Source: Bog-756 sp963725395
Lineage (GTDB): Bacteria; Actinomycetota; Acidimicrobiia; Acidimicrobiales; RAAP-2
Reading direction: 5' to 3'
Assembly: GCA_963725395.1 (NCBI GenBank)
Contig: CAVRYH010000004.1
Span: forward strand, 124,001-188,000
Length of the DNA stretch: 64,000 bases
Below are positions 18,492 through 27,154 of the stretch, piece after piece. The notes under the pieces were generated by a model that searched no databases, was not told where the DNA came from, and worked only from the letters and a program-made list of their open reading frames with translations. A program made the position numbers and the translations under genes. The first letter of the stretch is position 1. The number at the start of each line of letters is the position of its first letter.

Positions 18492-19247
18492 TCAGAGGTT
18501 CTTGCCGATGATGCCGCCCAGCACTCCCCCCACGCCGGCATCGGCGGCCGGATGGTCGTCACCCCGGGACAGATAAGGGTCGATGGCCTGGGCGAGCATC
18601 GGCACCGGCATGGTCTGCAACCAGATGTTGCCCGGACCGGTCAGGGTCACCAGGTGGTAGCCGTCGCCCCCGAATGCGATGTTCTTGATGCCCGACAGCC
18701 GGGTGATGGTGAAGCTCACCTTGTCCTCGAACAACCCGACGTGGCCGGGGTGGACCATCATGGTCTGGCCGGCCGCCAGCTCGTAGTTGGTGACTTCGCC
18801 GGACAGCTCGATCCACGCGCGGCCCTGGCCCTCGAGCCGCTGGAGGAGGAAGCCGTCCCCGCCGTCGAGTCCTCCCCGGATGGTCTGCTGCAGCCCGACG
18901 CTCGGGACGATGCCGTCGGTGCCGCACAGCCAACCGTGCCGGTGGGCCAGGTACCCCTGGCCGGGCTCGATGGCGATCTCGAAGATCCGGCCGGGCAGCC
19001 TGGTGCCGAAGGCCACCATGCCCTGGCCGCCCTGGGCCTCGTATTTGGTGAGGAACAACCCTCCCCCTCCGACGGCCCGCTTCAGCCCGCTCATGAGCCC
19101 TTTCTGGCCGCCGGTCGCCGTTGACTGGGTCAGCTGGATGTTCGCCGTCATCCAGGACAGTTCACCGTGCGTGGAGATCACCGATTCACCCGAATCGAGT
19201 ATCACTTCGAGCAGTGGCAGCGTCGTGCCCTTCACCTCGGCCTGCAT
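18492..19247 (-). CDS. AIM24/TIGR00266-family protein
   Basis: 251 residues with the glycine-rich beta pattern of the AIM24 family: GELSWMTANIQLTQST, GGGGLFLTKYEAQGGQGMVA, LQRLEGQGRAWIELSGEV, ITRLSGIKNIAFGGDG. The C-terminal tail is Gly/Ala-rich with GVGGVLGGIIGKNL. The ATG at 19247 is preceded by GAGGAGGATGCGGC, a good ribosome site. Function in bacteria is unsettled, and no partner is evident here. It is divergent from dxs with about 210 bases in between, where I see no clear signal. Confidence 0.88.
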   Translation of the reverse strand: MQAEVKGTTLPLLEVILDSGESVISTHGELSWMTANIQLTQSTATGGQKGLMSGLKRAVGGGGLFLTKYEAQGGQGMVAFGTRLPGRIFEIAIEPGQGYLAHRHGWLCGTDGIVPSVGLQQTIRGGLDGGDGFLLQRLEGQGRAWIELSGEVTNYELAAGQTMMVHPGHVGLFEDKVSFTITRLSGIKNIAFGGDGYHLVTLTGPGNIWLQTMPVPMLAQAIDPYLSRGDDHPAADAGVGGVLGGIIGKNL

Positions 19248-19459
19248 GCCGCATCCTCCTCGTCTCCAAGGGCCCGGGCGTGACCGGTGGGCCGCCTTCC
19301 AGGCATTCTGCCCGGAACGGAGCCGGCGTGCCCGGATGGAGCACGTCCACCCGGAACGGGGGGCGTGGGTCGACGCCGCCGTGCACCCCGTGGGCCCCGC
19401 GTGCCGAGGTCACGCCACTGACACGCTGGTAGCCTGAACGTAACGTTCCCCTTGCGCCC

Positions 19460-21502
19460 ATGATCCTCGAACACATAAACAGCCCCGCTGACCTCAGATC
19501 GCTGACTCCCGAAGAGTTGGACACGCTCTCGGAGGAGATCCGCGGGTTCATCGTCGACGCGGTGACCGCCACCGGCGGCCACCTCGGGTCAAACCTCGGT
19601 GTGGTCGAACTCACCCTGGCGCTCCACCGGACCTTCGACTCCCCCCGCGACGTCCTGCTGTGGGACACCGGACACCAGGCCTACGTCCACAAGTTGGTGA
19701 CCGGAAGGCGCAAGGCGTTCGGCGAACTCCGCCAAGCCGGTGGCCTCTCCGGCTACCCCAACCGCACCGAGTCCGAGCACGACTGGGTCGAGAACAGCCA
19801 CGCCTCGACGATCCTCAGCTACGCCCACGGACTGGCCAGTGCCTTCGAGCTGCAAGGCGTCGACCGGCGAGTCGTCGCCGTGGTCGGTGACGGGGCCCTG
19901 ACCGGCGGCATGGCCTACGAGGCGCTGAACAATCTCGGCCACTCGGGCAAACCCGTGCTCATCGTGCTCAACGACAACGGGCGCTCCTACGCCCCGACGG
20001 TGTCCCGGCTCTCCCTCAGCCTCACCCATCTGCGCCTCAACCCGTCCTACGTCCAGGCCCGCCAACGCCTGCGCCACCTGATCCGCGACATCCCGGCCGT
20101 CGGCGAGCTGGCCTACTCGGGGGTGCACGGCCTCACCAGCGCGCTGCGCGAGGTAGTCACCCCCCACACCTTCTTCGAGGCCCTGGGCATCCGCTACGCC
20201 GGCCCCATCGACGGACATGACATCGGTGGCGTCGAACAGGCCCTCGCCAACGCGGCCGAATGGCCGGGGCCCATCGTGGTCCACGTCGTGACCCAGAAGG
20301 GTCGGGGCTACGCCCCGGCCGAGGAGGACGACGTGCAACGGCTGCACGACGTCAAGGTCAAGGTCCTCCCCGTCGAGGACACGGCGGTCCCCGAGGAAGG
20401 CCAGACCGGGCCCGCCTCGGGCGCATCGACAATTCTCACCGCTCCCTCCCCCGACCCGGCCGCCCCGGTTCCGGCCGAACTGCCGGTCACCACCTTCACA
20501 GACGGGTTCACCCGGTCGCTGCTCCGTCTGGCCGATTCCGATACCCGCATCGTCGCCATCACCGCGGCGATGCCCGGGCCCACCGGGCTCCTGCCCTTCG
20601 AGGCGAGATTCCCCGAGCGCTTCGTCGACGTGGGCATCGCCGAGCAGCACGCGGTGACGGCGGCGGCGGGCATGGCCATGGCCGGACTCCGACCGGTGGT
20701 GGCGGTGTACTCGACGTTCTTCACCAGGGCCTTCGACCAGGCGAACCTCGATGTCGGCCTGCACCGCCTTCCGGTAGTGATGGTGCTCGACAGGGCCGGC
20801 ATCACCGGCGACGACGGCCCCAGCCATCATGGCGTGCTGGACATGGCGCTGGCCCTCTCCATTCCCGGTATGACCGTCTTCGCCCCCTCGTCGGCCCCGG
20901 AGGTCGAGGTCATGCTGGCCGAAGCGCTCACACTCGACGGCCCGTCGGTCATCAGATTCCCGAAGACGCCGGCACCGTGGGTGGAGCCCGGCACCGTGGG
21001 CTCCGGGCTCCGGGCCCGCAAGGTGCTCGCCGGTGACGGGTCGATCTGCATGCTCGCCGTCGGCAAGATGGTCACCGCAGCCGAGGAGGCGGCCGGTCTG
21101 CTGGCCGCCGAGGGCATCGAGTTGACCCTCTGGGACCCGCGGGTGATCTCCCATCCCGACCCCGACATGGTGGCCGACGCCATCCGGCACGACGTGGTCC
21201 TGACGGCCGAGGACGGCATCCGCCAGGGGGGTGCCGGCATGTTCCTGGCCGACGCCATCCGCCAGAGCTGCCCGTTGGGTGCCGCGCCCCCGGTTGTCAG
21301 CCTCGGAATCCCCCGTGCGTACCTGGCCCAAGGCAAACCCGACCAGATCCTGGCGCAGCTCGGACTGGACGCGGAGGGGCTGGCCACCTCGGTCCTCGAG
21401 ATCGTGCGCGGCGCGGTCGACCCGGTCCACGAGCGCCTCCCCAATGCACCCGGCCCCACCATCCCGTTGCCCTCCACGACCACTGAGGAGACGCGGGACT
21501 GA
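19460..21502 (+). CDS. dxs: 1-deoxy-D-xylulose-5-phosphate synthase
   Basis: 680 residues. It condenses pyruvate and glyceraldehyde 3-phosphate, using thiamine diphosphate, in the first step of the MEP isoprenoid pathway. Seen: His41 in GGHLGSNLGVVELTLALH, the ThDP motif GDGALTGGMAYEALNN at 143-158, AEQHAVTAAAGMA, and DRAGITGDDGPSHHGVLDM. It is somewhat longer than the usual 620-640 because of a Pro/Ala-rich insertion between the N-terminal and central domains (around 310-345). The frame is uninterrupted. The fadD19-like gene follows 64 bases later with its own putative operator, so it need not be co-transcribed. Confidence 0.97.
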   Translation: MILEHINSPADLRSLTPEELDTLSEEIRGFIVDAVTATGGHLGSNLGVVELTLALHRTFDSPRDVLLWDTGHQAYVHKLVTGRRKAFGELRQAGGLSGYPNRTESEHDWVENSHASTILSYAHGLASAFELQGVDRRVVAVVGDGALTGGMAYEALNNLGHSGKPVLIVLNDNGRSYAPTVSRLSLSLTHLRLNPSYVQARQRLRHLIRDIPAVGELAYSGVHGLTSALREVVTPHTFFEALGIRYAGPIDGHDIGGVEQALANAAEWPGPIVVHVVTQKGRGYAPAEEDDVQRLHDVKVKVLPVEDTAVPEEGQTGPASGASTILTAPSPDPAAPVPAELPVTTFTDGFTRSLLRLADSDTRIVAITAAMPGPTGLLPFEARFPERFVDVGIAEQHAVTAAAGMAMAGLRPVVAVYSTFFTRAFDQANLDVGLHRLPVVMVLDRAGITGDDGPSHHGVLDMALALSIPGMTVFAPSSAPEVEVMLAEALTLDGPSVIRFPKTPAPWVEPGTVGSGLRARKVLAGDGSICMLAVGKMVTAAEEAAGLLAAEGIELTLWDPRVISHPDPDMVADAIRHDVVLTAEDGIRQGGAGMFLADAIRQSCPLGAAPPVVSLGIPRAYLAQGKPDQILAQLGLDAEGLATSVLEIVRGAVDPVHERLPNAPGPTIPLPSTTTEETRD

Positions 21503-21541
21503 GCCCTCGACGGGTACCGATGGGCTGGTTGCCGGCGGAAT

Positions 21542-21555
21542 GGAAACGTGTTCTA
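21542..21555. promoter_or_regulatory. KstR-like operator upstream of the fadD19-like gene
   Basis: GGAAACGTGTTCTA matches the mycobacterial KstR pattern TNNAACNNGTTNNA at 7 of 8 fixed positions (first T is G). It ends 11 bases before the ATG at 21567, which also argues against the in-frame ATG at 21540 as the start. Confidence 0.6.
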
Positions 21556-21566
21556 CTGAACGGCCG

Positions 21567-23210
21567 ATGACGTTCAACCTCGCTGATCTGTTCGAAGCAG
21601 CCGTTGACGCCTTCGGCGACCGCGAGTACCTGGTCGCCGGTGGTCAACGTCGCACCTTCGCCGAAATGGAAGCACGGGCCAACCGGCTCGCCCACTTCCT
21701 CGCCGACCAGGGCATCGGCCCCGGGGACCATGTCGGCATCTACTCCTACAACAGTGTCGAATGGGTGGAGACGGCCTGGGCCGTCTTCAAGCTGCGGGCC
21801 GTGTGGATCAACATCAACTACCGCTACGTGAAGGACGAGCTCAGGTACCTGTTCACCAACGCCGACCTCGTCGCCCTCGTCCACCAGGCCGAATTCGGTC
21901 CGCGGGTGAGCGAGCTGCTGCCCGAGCTCCCCGACCTCCGCCTGGTCGTGACCATCGAGGACGGCTCGGGGCAGCCGGCACCCGAGGGCGCGGTGGCCTT
22001 CGAGGACGCCATGGCCGCCGGGGGCCCAGAACGGGACTTCGCCCCGCGCTCGAACGACGACCACTACATCCTCTACACCGGGGGGACCACCGGCCTGCCC
22101 AAGGGCGTGGTGTGGCGGCACGAGGACGTCTTCTACGCCCTGGGCGGAGGGGTGGATCCGCACTCCAACACGCGGATCGAGCGGCCCGAGGAGATGGTGG
22201 AGAAGGGCCGGGCCGGCCAGGTGACCTTGTTGCCCATCGCTCCGCTGATGCACGGGGCCACCCAGTGGTCGATCCTCGGACAGAGCTTCGTCGGCAACCG
22301 GACCGTGCTCGTGCCCAAGTTCGACCCCCACGAGGTCTGGCGCCTGGTGGAGTCGGAGAAGGTCAACTCGGTCATGATCACCGGCGACGCCATGGGCAAG
22401 CCCCTGGTCGAGGCCCTCGACGACCCGGGCGCCTCCTACGACCTCTCTTCGTTGCTCGCCATCACCTCGTCCGCCGCCCTCTTCTCGGCGCCGGTCAAGG
22501 ACGAGTTCTTCCGGCACCTGCCCGACATCATCATCGTCGACGCCATCGGATCGTCGGAGTCGGGCAACAACGGCATGGTCACCATGGGCAAGGGCAACAC
22601 GGCCATGAAGAGCGGGCCGACCGTCTCGGTGCTCGGCAACACGGTCGTCTTCGACGAGAACCTGCAGCGGGTCGAGCCCGGATCGGGGGTGATCGGCAAG
22701 ATCGCCAGGCACGGGGACATCCCGGTCGGCTACTACAACGATCCGGTCAAGACCGCCGAGGTCTTCATCACGGTCGACGGTGTCCGCTACGTGATGCCCG
22801 GCGACTTCGCCACGCTCGAGGTGGACGGGACCATCACCCTCCTCGGTCGGGGCTCGGTGTCGATCAACTCCGGCGGCGAGAAGATCTTCCCCGAGGAGGT
22901 CGAGTCCGCCGTCCGTTCCCATCCCGATGTATTCGACGCCATCGTCGTCGGTGCGCCGGACGACCGGTGGGGCCAACGGGTGGCCGCCATCATCCAGCCG
23001 CGGGCCGACCGCCATCCCAGCCTCGAGGACATCCAGGCCCACTGCCGTGAGGCGATCGCCGGCTACAAGGTGCCGAGGCAGCTCCACGTCGTGGACACCA
23101 TCGTGCGGTCCCCGAGTGGCAAGCCCGACTACCGGTGGGCGGCGGACGTCGTCGCCGAGGCCCCAGAGGAGACCGACAGCGGGGGCCTCCGCACCTCCAC
23201 GGGCCATTGA
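21567..23210 (+). CDS. fadD19: FadD19-like steroid/fatty acyl-CoA synthetase
   Basis: 547 residues of the ANL family, making an acyl-CoA from a carboxylic acid, ATP and CoA. The P-loop LYTGGTTGLPKG, HGATQ, GSSESG, and the end SVSINSGGEKIFPEEVESAV with RSPSGKPDYRWA agree closely with FadD19, the ligase that activates the sterol side chain in mycobacteria. The catalytic Lys is in SGKPDYR. Context supports a sterol substrate: KstR-like site in front, and fadD17-, cyp125-, chsE/H- and ltp2-like genes within 15 kb. Specificity for a C24/C26 steroid acid is inferred from similarity, not shown. Confidence 0.88.
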   Translation: MTFNLADLFEAAVDAFGDREYLVAGGQRRTFAEMEARANRLAHFLADQGIGPGDHVGIYSYNSVEWVETAWAVFKLRAVWININYRYVKDELRYLFTNADLVALVHQAEFGPRVSELLPELPDLRLVVTIEDGSGQPAPEGAVAFEDAMAAGGPERDFAPRSNDDHYILYTGGTTGLPKGVVWRHEDVFYALGGGVDPHSNTRIERPEEMVEKGRAGQVTLLPIAPLMHGATQWSILGQSFVGNRTVLVPKFDPHEVWRLVESEKVNSVMITGDAMGKPLVEALDDPGASYDLSSLLAITSSAALFSAPVKDEFFRHLPDIIIVDAIGSSESGNNGMVTMGKGNTAMKSGPTVSVLGNTVVFDENLQRVEPGSGVIGKIARHGDIPVGYYNDPVKTAEVFITVDGVRYVMPGDFATLEVDGTITLLGRGSVSINSGGEKIFPEEVESAVRSHPDVFDAIVVGAPDDRWGQRVAAIIQPRADRHPSLEDIQAHCREAIAGYKVPRQLHVVDTIVRSPSGKPDYRWAADVVAEAPEETDSGGLRTSTGH

Positions 23211-23243
23211 CCCGACTGTCGGCTCGGTGAGCGGGCGTCCCTG

Positions 23244-23876
23244 GTGCCGGTCGAGCTGAGCGATCTCGCCGCCCCCGGTCGGTGCGCGGTGCTCACCATG
23301 GAGATCCAGCGGGGCGTCGTGGGCGACCTCTCCTCGTTCCCCCTGCTGGCCGAGGCGGCCCACCAGGTCGGCGTGGTGCCGAACACCGCCCGGCTGCTCG
23401 CCGCCGCCCGGTCCCGCTCCGTGCCCGTGGTCCACTGCACGGCCGAGTTCAGGGCCGATCGGGCGGGTTCCACGGTGAACTGCCAACTGATCGCCGCCAT
23501 GGTCCGCAATCCCGACCACCTCTTGGCCGGAACCCCGGCCACCGAACTGATCGCCGAACTGGGGCCCGAGCCCTCGGACCTGGTGTCCCCGCGCTTCCAC
23601 GGTGTGTCCCCGTTCACCGGCACCTCGCTCGACACGTGGCTCCGCAGCCTCGAGGTACGCACCGTGGTCGCCACCGGCGTCTCGGTCAATCTGGGCGTCC
23701 TCGGGCTGGCCGTCGAGGCCGTCAACCTGGGCTACACGGTGGTGGTGCCCCGTGACGCGGTGGCCGGCATCCCGGCCGAGTACGCCGATGCCGTGCTCGA
23801 CAACACCTTCCCGCTCATTACCACGCTGACCACGGTGGACGACCTGCTCGACGCCTGGGAGCGGGCCACGCCCTGA
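23244..23876 (+). CDS. Isochorismatase-fold protein lacking the usual catalytic triad
   Basis: 210 residues from a GTG, 33 bases after the fadD19-like gene. The fold is recognisable: CAVLTMEIQRGVVG, VPVVHCTAEF, SPRFHGVSPFTGTSLDTWLR, VVATGVSVNLGVLGLAVEAV. The Asp-Lys-Cys triad of cysteine hydrolases is replaced: Glu20 for Asp, Arg117 for Lys, and Gly151 where the nucleophilic Cys should be. It is therefore unlikely to be a normal cysteine hydrolase; it may be a binding protein or use other chemistry. Co-directional with and close to fadD19, so probably part of the same transcript. The role in sterol catabolism is unknown. Confidence 0.8.
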   Translation: MPVELSDLAAPGRCAVLTMEIQRGVVGDLSSFPLLAEAAHQVGVVPNTARLLAAARSRSVPVVHCTAEFRADRAGSTVNCQLIAAMVRNPDHLLAGTPATELIAELGPEPSDLVSPRFHGVSPFTGTSLDTWLRSLEVRTVVATGVSVNLGVLGLAVEAVNLGYTVVVPRDAVAGIPAEYADAVLDNTFPLITTLTTVDDLLDAWERATP

Positions 23877-23907
23877 CTGCGCTCCGTCGGGCGCTGCGGC
23901 AGGTCGG

Positions 23908-25131
23908 CTACAGGTTCCGGGTGCCGTCCAGCTGGATCATGGCGTTGGTCGGCAGCTCCTCGACCGTGATGTCGGGGACCGGGAAGTTGAACGGCTTGTA
24001 CTTCGGTACGGCCGTCTCGCGGTAACGGGTCGTCGAGTGCACCGGGTCGGTGTCGAACTGGGGGATGACCTTGGTGCCGAACACCTCGAGCATCTCGAGG
24101 ACCTCGTCGTGCTCGAACGAGTCCGACGGCAGGCCGAACACCAGCTGGTCACACCCGACCTGCTGGTACTTGGCCGCCTGCTCGGCGACCTCGTCGGGCT
24201 CACCGCACAGCAGCCAGCCGTTCTCGATCAGGTAGTCGAGCATGCCCTCGTCGGAGATGGTGTGGGGCCGCTCCGGCCAGACCGGCACACCCTCTTGGTG
24301 CGGGATGGTGTCGTGGTAGTTGCACACGAGCGAGTACAGGTACCCGCGCCCGCGGCGCAGGGCGACCTGACGGGCCTTCTTCCGGTCGCTCAGGCAGATG
24401 ACGGCGTTGGTCATCATCACGTTGTCGTTCTTGAACTGACCGAGCGGCGCGGTGCAGTTGGCCACGCCCTCCTTGTAGGCCTCGATCCGGCCCCTCAGGT
24501 TGTAGACCGGCTCGAAGTTGAAGGCGATGGCGCCGATGCCCAGCTCCCCGGCCTGGGTGAACGTCGCCGGGTTGCCGCAGCCCACCCAGATCGGCGGATG
24601 CCCCTTCCGCTGATAGGGCTTGGGGAGGATGTTGTGGGGATAGGGGACGGTGAAGTGCTCACCCTCGAACTGGTAGTCCTGCTCCTCCCACATGCGGGGG
24701 ATCTCGCGGATGACCTCGTTCCACTCGGCCTTGGTGGAGTTCTTGTCGAGGATGTTGAACGAGGCAATCTCGTGGCTCCCAGCGCCACGGCCGGTCCCCC
24801 ACTCGAACCGACCTTCCAGGAGGTGGTCGAGCATGGCCACCCGCTCTGCCGACCGAACCGGGTGGTTGACCCGGGGCGAGAGGTTCATGATGCCGGTCCC
24901 CACGTGGATCCGCTCGGTGGCGTGGGCCAGATAGCCCATGACGACCTCGGGGGCCGACATGTGGCTGTACTCGGTGAGCGAGTGGTGCTCCCCCACCCAG
25001 GCGTATTTCCAGTTGTACTTGTCCGCCTCAACCACGTACTGGATCTCACGCTTGAGCATCTCGTGCTCGCATGAGGGATCATGGGCCGCCTGACCCGGCA
25101 AGTACCCATTGATGAAGACTCCGAACTCCAT
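23908..25131 (-). CDS. LLM-class flavin-dependent oxidoreductase (luciferase-like)
   Basis: 407 residues of the bacterial luciferase-like fold: MEFGVFINGYLPG, WVGEHHSLTEYSHMSAPEVV, RIHVGTGIMNLSPRVNHPVR, RFEWGTGRGAGSHEI, PPIWVGCGNPATFTQAGELG. These proteins are TIM barrels using FMN or F420. It is convergent with the isochorismatase-fold gene and divergent from the fadD17-like gene, sharing with the latter an intergenic region that contains a perfect KstR-type operator. That placement suggests a sterol-induced monooxygenase or reductase; the substrate is unknown. Confidence 0.88.
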   Translation of the reverse strand: MEFGVFINGYLPGQAAHDPSCEHEMLKREIQYVVEADKYNWKYAWVGEHHSLTEYSHMSAPEVVMGYLAHATERIHVGTGIMNLSPRVNHPVRSAERVAMLDHLLEGRFEWGTGRGAGSHEIASFNILDKNSTKAEWNEVIREIPRMWEEQDYQFEGEHFTVPYPHNILPKPYQRKGHPPIWVGCGNPATFTQAGELGIGAIAFNFEPVYNLRGRIEAYKEGVANCTAPLGQFKNDNVMMTNAVICLSDRKKARQVALRRGRGYLYSLVCNYHDTIPHQEGVPVWPERPHTISDEGMLDYLIENGWLLCGEPDEVAEQAAKYQQVGCDQLVFGLPSDSFEHDEVLEMLEVFGTKVIPQFDTDPVHSTTRYRETAVPKYKPFNFPVPDITVEELPTNAMIQLDGTRNL

Positions 25132-25194
25132 GGTGGTGGGCTCCTCTCGCTCCGGATAGGCGCGTTTTCAAGGTAACACGGTGATTTGATAAAT

Positions 25195-25208
25195 TGCAAC
25201 GTGTTCCA
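25195..25208. promoter_or_regulatory. Perfect KstR-type operator between LLM and fadD17-like genes
   Basis: TGCAACGTGTTCCA fits TNNAACNNGTTNNA at all eight fixed positions. It lies 64 bases before the LLM gene start (25131, minus) and 99 before the fadD17-like ATG (25307), in an AT-richer patch (ATTTGATAAATTG) that could be a promoter. A single site could control both divergent genes. Confidence 0.7.
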
Positions 25209-25306
25209 TATTTGTGCCTGATTGCCCTGTCCAGGGCCGTCGTGGACCCACGGTCGAACACCGGAGGGCGTTGACCGTGGCCGGATCGGGGAAGCTGGGG
25301 GAGACC

Positions 25307-26986
25307 ATGCAGACCATCGACCAGCTCATTCGCCGACGGGCCGGGGACCATCGTGTGGGACTGGCGTTCGAGGACCGGTCGTGGAGCCATGACGAGGTCG
25401 TCCGCGCCCAGGCCGATCGGGCCGCCCTGTTGGCGTCCCTCAGGACGCCGGGCCCCTTCCACGTCGCGCTCCTGCTCGACAACGTCCCCGAGTACGTGTT
25501 CTGGATGGGCGGGGCGGCGCTGGCCGGCGCCGTCCTGGTGGGTGGCAATCCGACCCACCGGGGTGACGAGTTGGCACGCGACCTCACCCACACCGAATGT
25601 CAGCTGCTGGTGACCAGTCCCCACTACGCGGGCCTCGTGGAGGGCCACGACCTCGGACCCTCCCTTCCGCCCGACCGGGTCCTCGTCATCGACGATCCGA
25701 CCGGCGACCCGGGGGGGGACGGCCCACCCACCGACTACGGCGGGCTACTCGCCTCGGTGGCCGGGTCCCCGTTGCCGGACCCGGCCGACACCCAGGTGAC
25801 CGAGGAGACCCTCGGGCTGCTCCTGTTCACCTCGGGGACCTCGGGGGCCCCGAAGGCCTGCCTGTGCAGCCAGGGACGCCTGGCCCGCATCGGCGGCATC
25901 GTGGCCCAGATGTTCGAGCTCACCGAGAACGACGTCTGCTACCTGGCCATGCCGCTCTTCCACTCCAACGCCCTGATGGCCGGGTGGGCGCCGGCCCTGG
26001 CTGCCGGGGCGACAGCCGTGCTGCGCGAACGGTTCAGCGCCTCGGGGTTCATCGACGACGTGAGGAAGCACGAGGTGACCTACTTCAACTACGTGGGCAA
26101 GCCGCTCTCCTACATCCTGGCCACCCCGGAACGACCCGATGATGCCGACAACACCCTGCGGCGTGCCTTCGGGAACGAGGCGGCCGAGGCCGACGTGGCC
26201 CGCTTCGCCGAGCGGTTCGGTTGCCAGGTGCAGGACGCCTACGGATCGACCGAGGGAGGGGCGACCGTGCAGCGGACCCCGGACACGCCGCGAGGGGCGC
26301 TCGGTCGGGCACTCCCCGGCACCATGGTCATCAACACCGATACCGGGCAGGAGTGTCCCCGCGCCGTCTTCGACGAGCACGGGCGGCTGCTCAACGCCGA
26401 GGAGGCCATCGGCGAACTGGTCAGCCAGACCGGCGGTGCCGGCTTCGAGGGCTACTGGCGCAACGCCGACGCGGAGGCGGCTCGGATCCGCAACGGCTGG
26501 TACTGGACCGGTGACCTCGCCTACCGGGACGAGGACGATTTCTTCTACTTCGGGGGACGCGACTTCGACTGGCTGCGAGTCGACGGCGAGAACTTCGCCG
26601 CCGCGCCGGTCGAGGGGATCCTCCAGCGCCATCCGGACGTGGTGTTGGCCTCGGTCTACGCGGTTCCCGACACAGCGGTGGGTGACCAGGTGATGGCCAC
26701 CCTGCTCCTCCGCCCCGGCGCCACCTTCGACGCCGCGGACTTCGCCGAGTTCCTGGCCGGACAGTCCGACCTCGGGACCAAATGGGCGCCCCGGTATGTC
26801 CGAATCACCGACGAGCTACCGGTCACCGCCACGACCAAGGTGCTGAAGCGGGTACTGCGGAACGAAGGCTGGCGGTGCGCCGAGGAGGTGTGGTGGCAGC
26901 CCGATCGGGACGCCCCCTACCGGCTGCTGCTCGACGAGGACGCCGAGGAGCTCGACAAGGCGGTGGCCGAGCGCGCGCTCTATTGA
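25307..26986 (+). CDS. fadD17: FadD17-like acyl-CoA synthetase
   Basis: 559 residues from ATG 25307 (GGGGGAG four bases upstream). ANL-family features: P-loop LLFTSGTSGAPKA, DVCYLAMPLFHSNALMAGWA, NYVGKPLSYILATPERPDDA, YGSTEGG, YWTGDLAYRDE. The HSNA and PERPDDAD blocks are those of mycobacterial FadD17, which activates sterol side-chain acids. The C-terminal catalytic Lys is in TTKVLKR. The frame is open upstream to 25214, but that part has no similarity and overlaps the operator region. Terminates before a strong hairpin at 27031. Confidence 0.87.
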   Translation: MQTIDQLIRRRAGDHRVGLAFEDRSWSHDEVVRAQADRAALLASLRTPGPFHVALLLDNVPEYVFWMGGAALAGAVLVGGNPTHRGDELARDLTHTECQLLVTSPHYAGLVEGHDLGPSLPPDRVLVIDDPTGDPGGDGPPTDYGGLLASVAGSPLPDPADTQVTEETLGLLLFTSGTSGAPKACLCSQGRLARIGGIVAQMFELTENDVCYLAMPLFHSNALMAGWAPALAAGATAVLRERFSASGFIDDVRKHEVTYFNYVGKPLSYILATPERPDDADNTLRRAFGNEAAEADVARFAERFGCQVQDAYGSTEGGATVQRTPDTPRGALGRALPGTMVINTDTGQECPRAVFDEHGRLLNAEEAIGELVSQTGGAGFEGYWRNADAEAARIRNGWYWTGDLAYRDEDDFFYFGGRDFDWLRVDGENFAAAPVEGILQRHPDVVLASVYAVPDTAVGDQVMATLLLRPGATFDAADFAEFLAGQSDLGTKWAPRYVRITDELPVTATTKVLKRVLRNEGWRCAEEVWWQPDRDAPYRLLLDEDAEELDKAVAERALY

Positions 26987-27030
26987 GCCACCGGGTCCGA
27001 GCCGCACGAACACCGAGCCTGCGCCCGCCG

Positions 27031-27062
27031 GGTGGGAGGCCGGACAGCTCCGACCTCCCACC
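27031..27062. terminator. Strong bidirectional hairpin terminator
   Basis: GGTGGGAGG (27031-27039) pairs with CCTCCCACC (27054-27062), with an inner CGGA/TCCG stem and a CAGC loop. It sits between the convergent fadD17-like gene and the beta-propeller gene. Confidence 0.6.
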
Positions 27063-27154
27063 TGTGCGCATCTCCTTTGCCACAACCCCGACCTCAGCCG
27101 ACCCTCCGGACGTGTGGGCCCGGGCTCGCGACCCGCTCCGGTCGGGGCCGAGGG

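Noticed and set aside
19589..21577. Long minus-strand open frame of over 600 codons antisense to dxs
   Set aside because: It is the shadow of a GC-rich gene: its residues are Gly/Arg/Asp/His-rich without family motifs, while the plus strand encodes a complete DXS.
21297..23600. Minus-strand open frame of over 760 codons antisense to the fadD19-like gene
   Set aside because: Same reason; the plus strand has the full set of ANL-family motifs.
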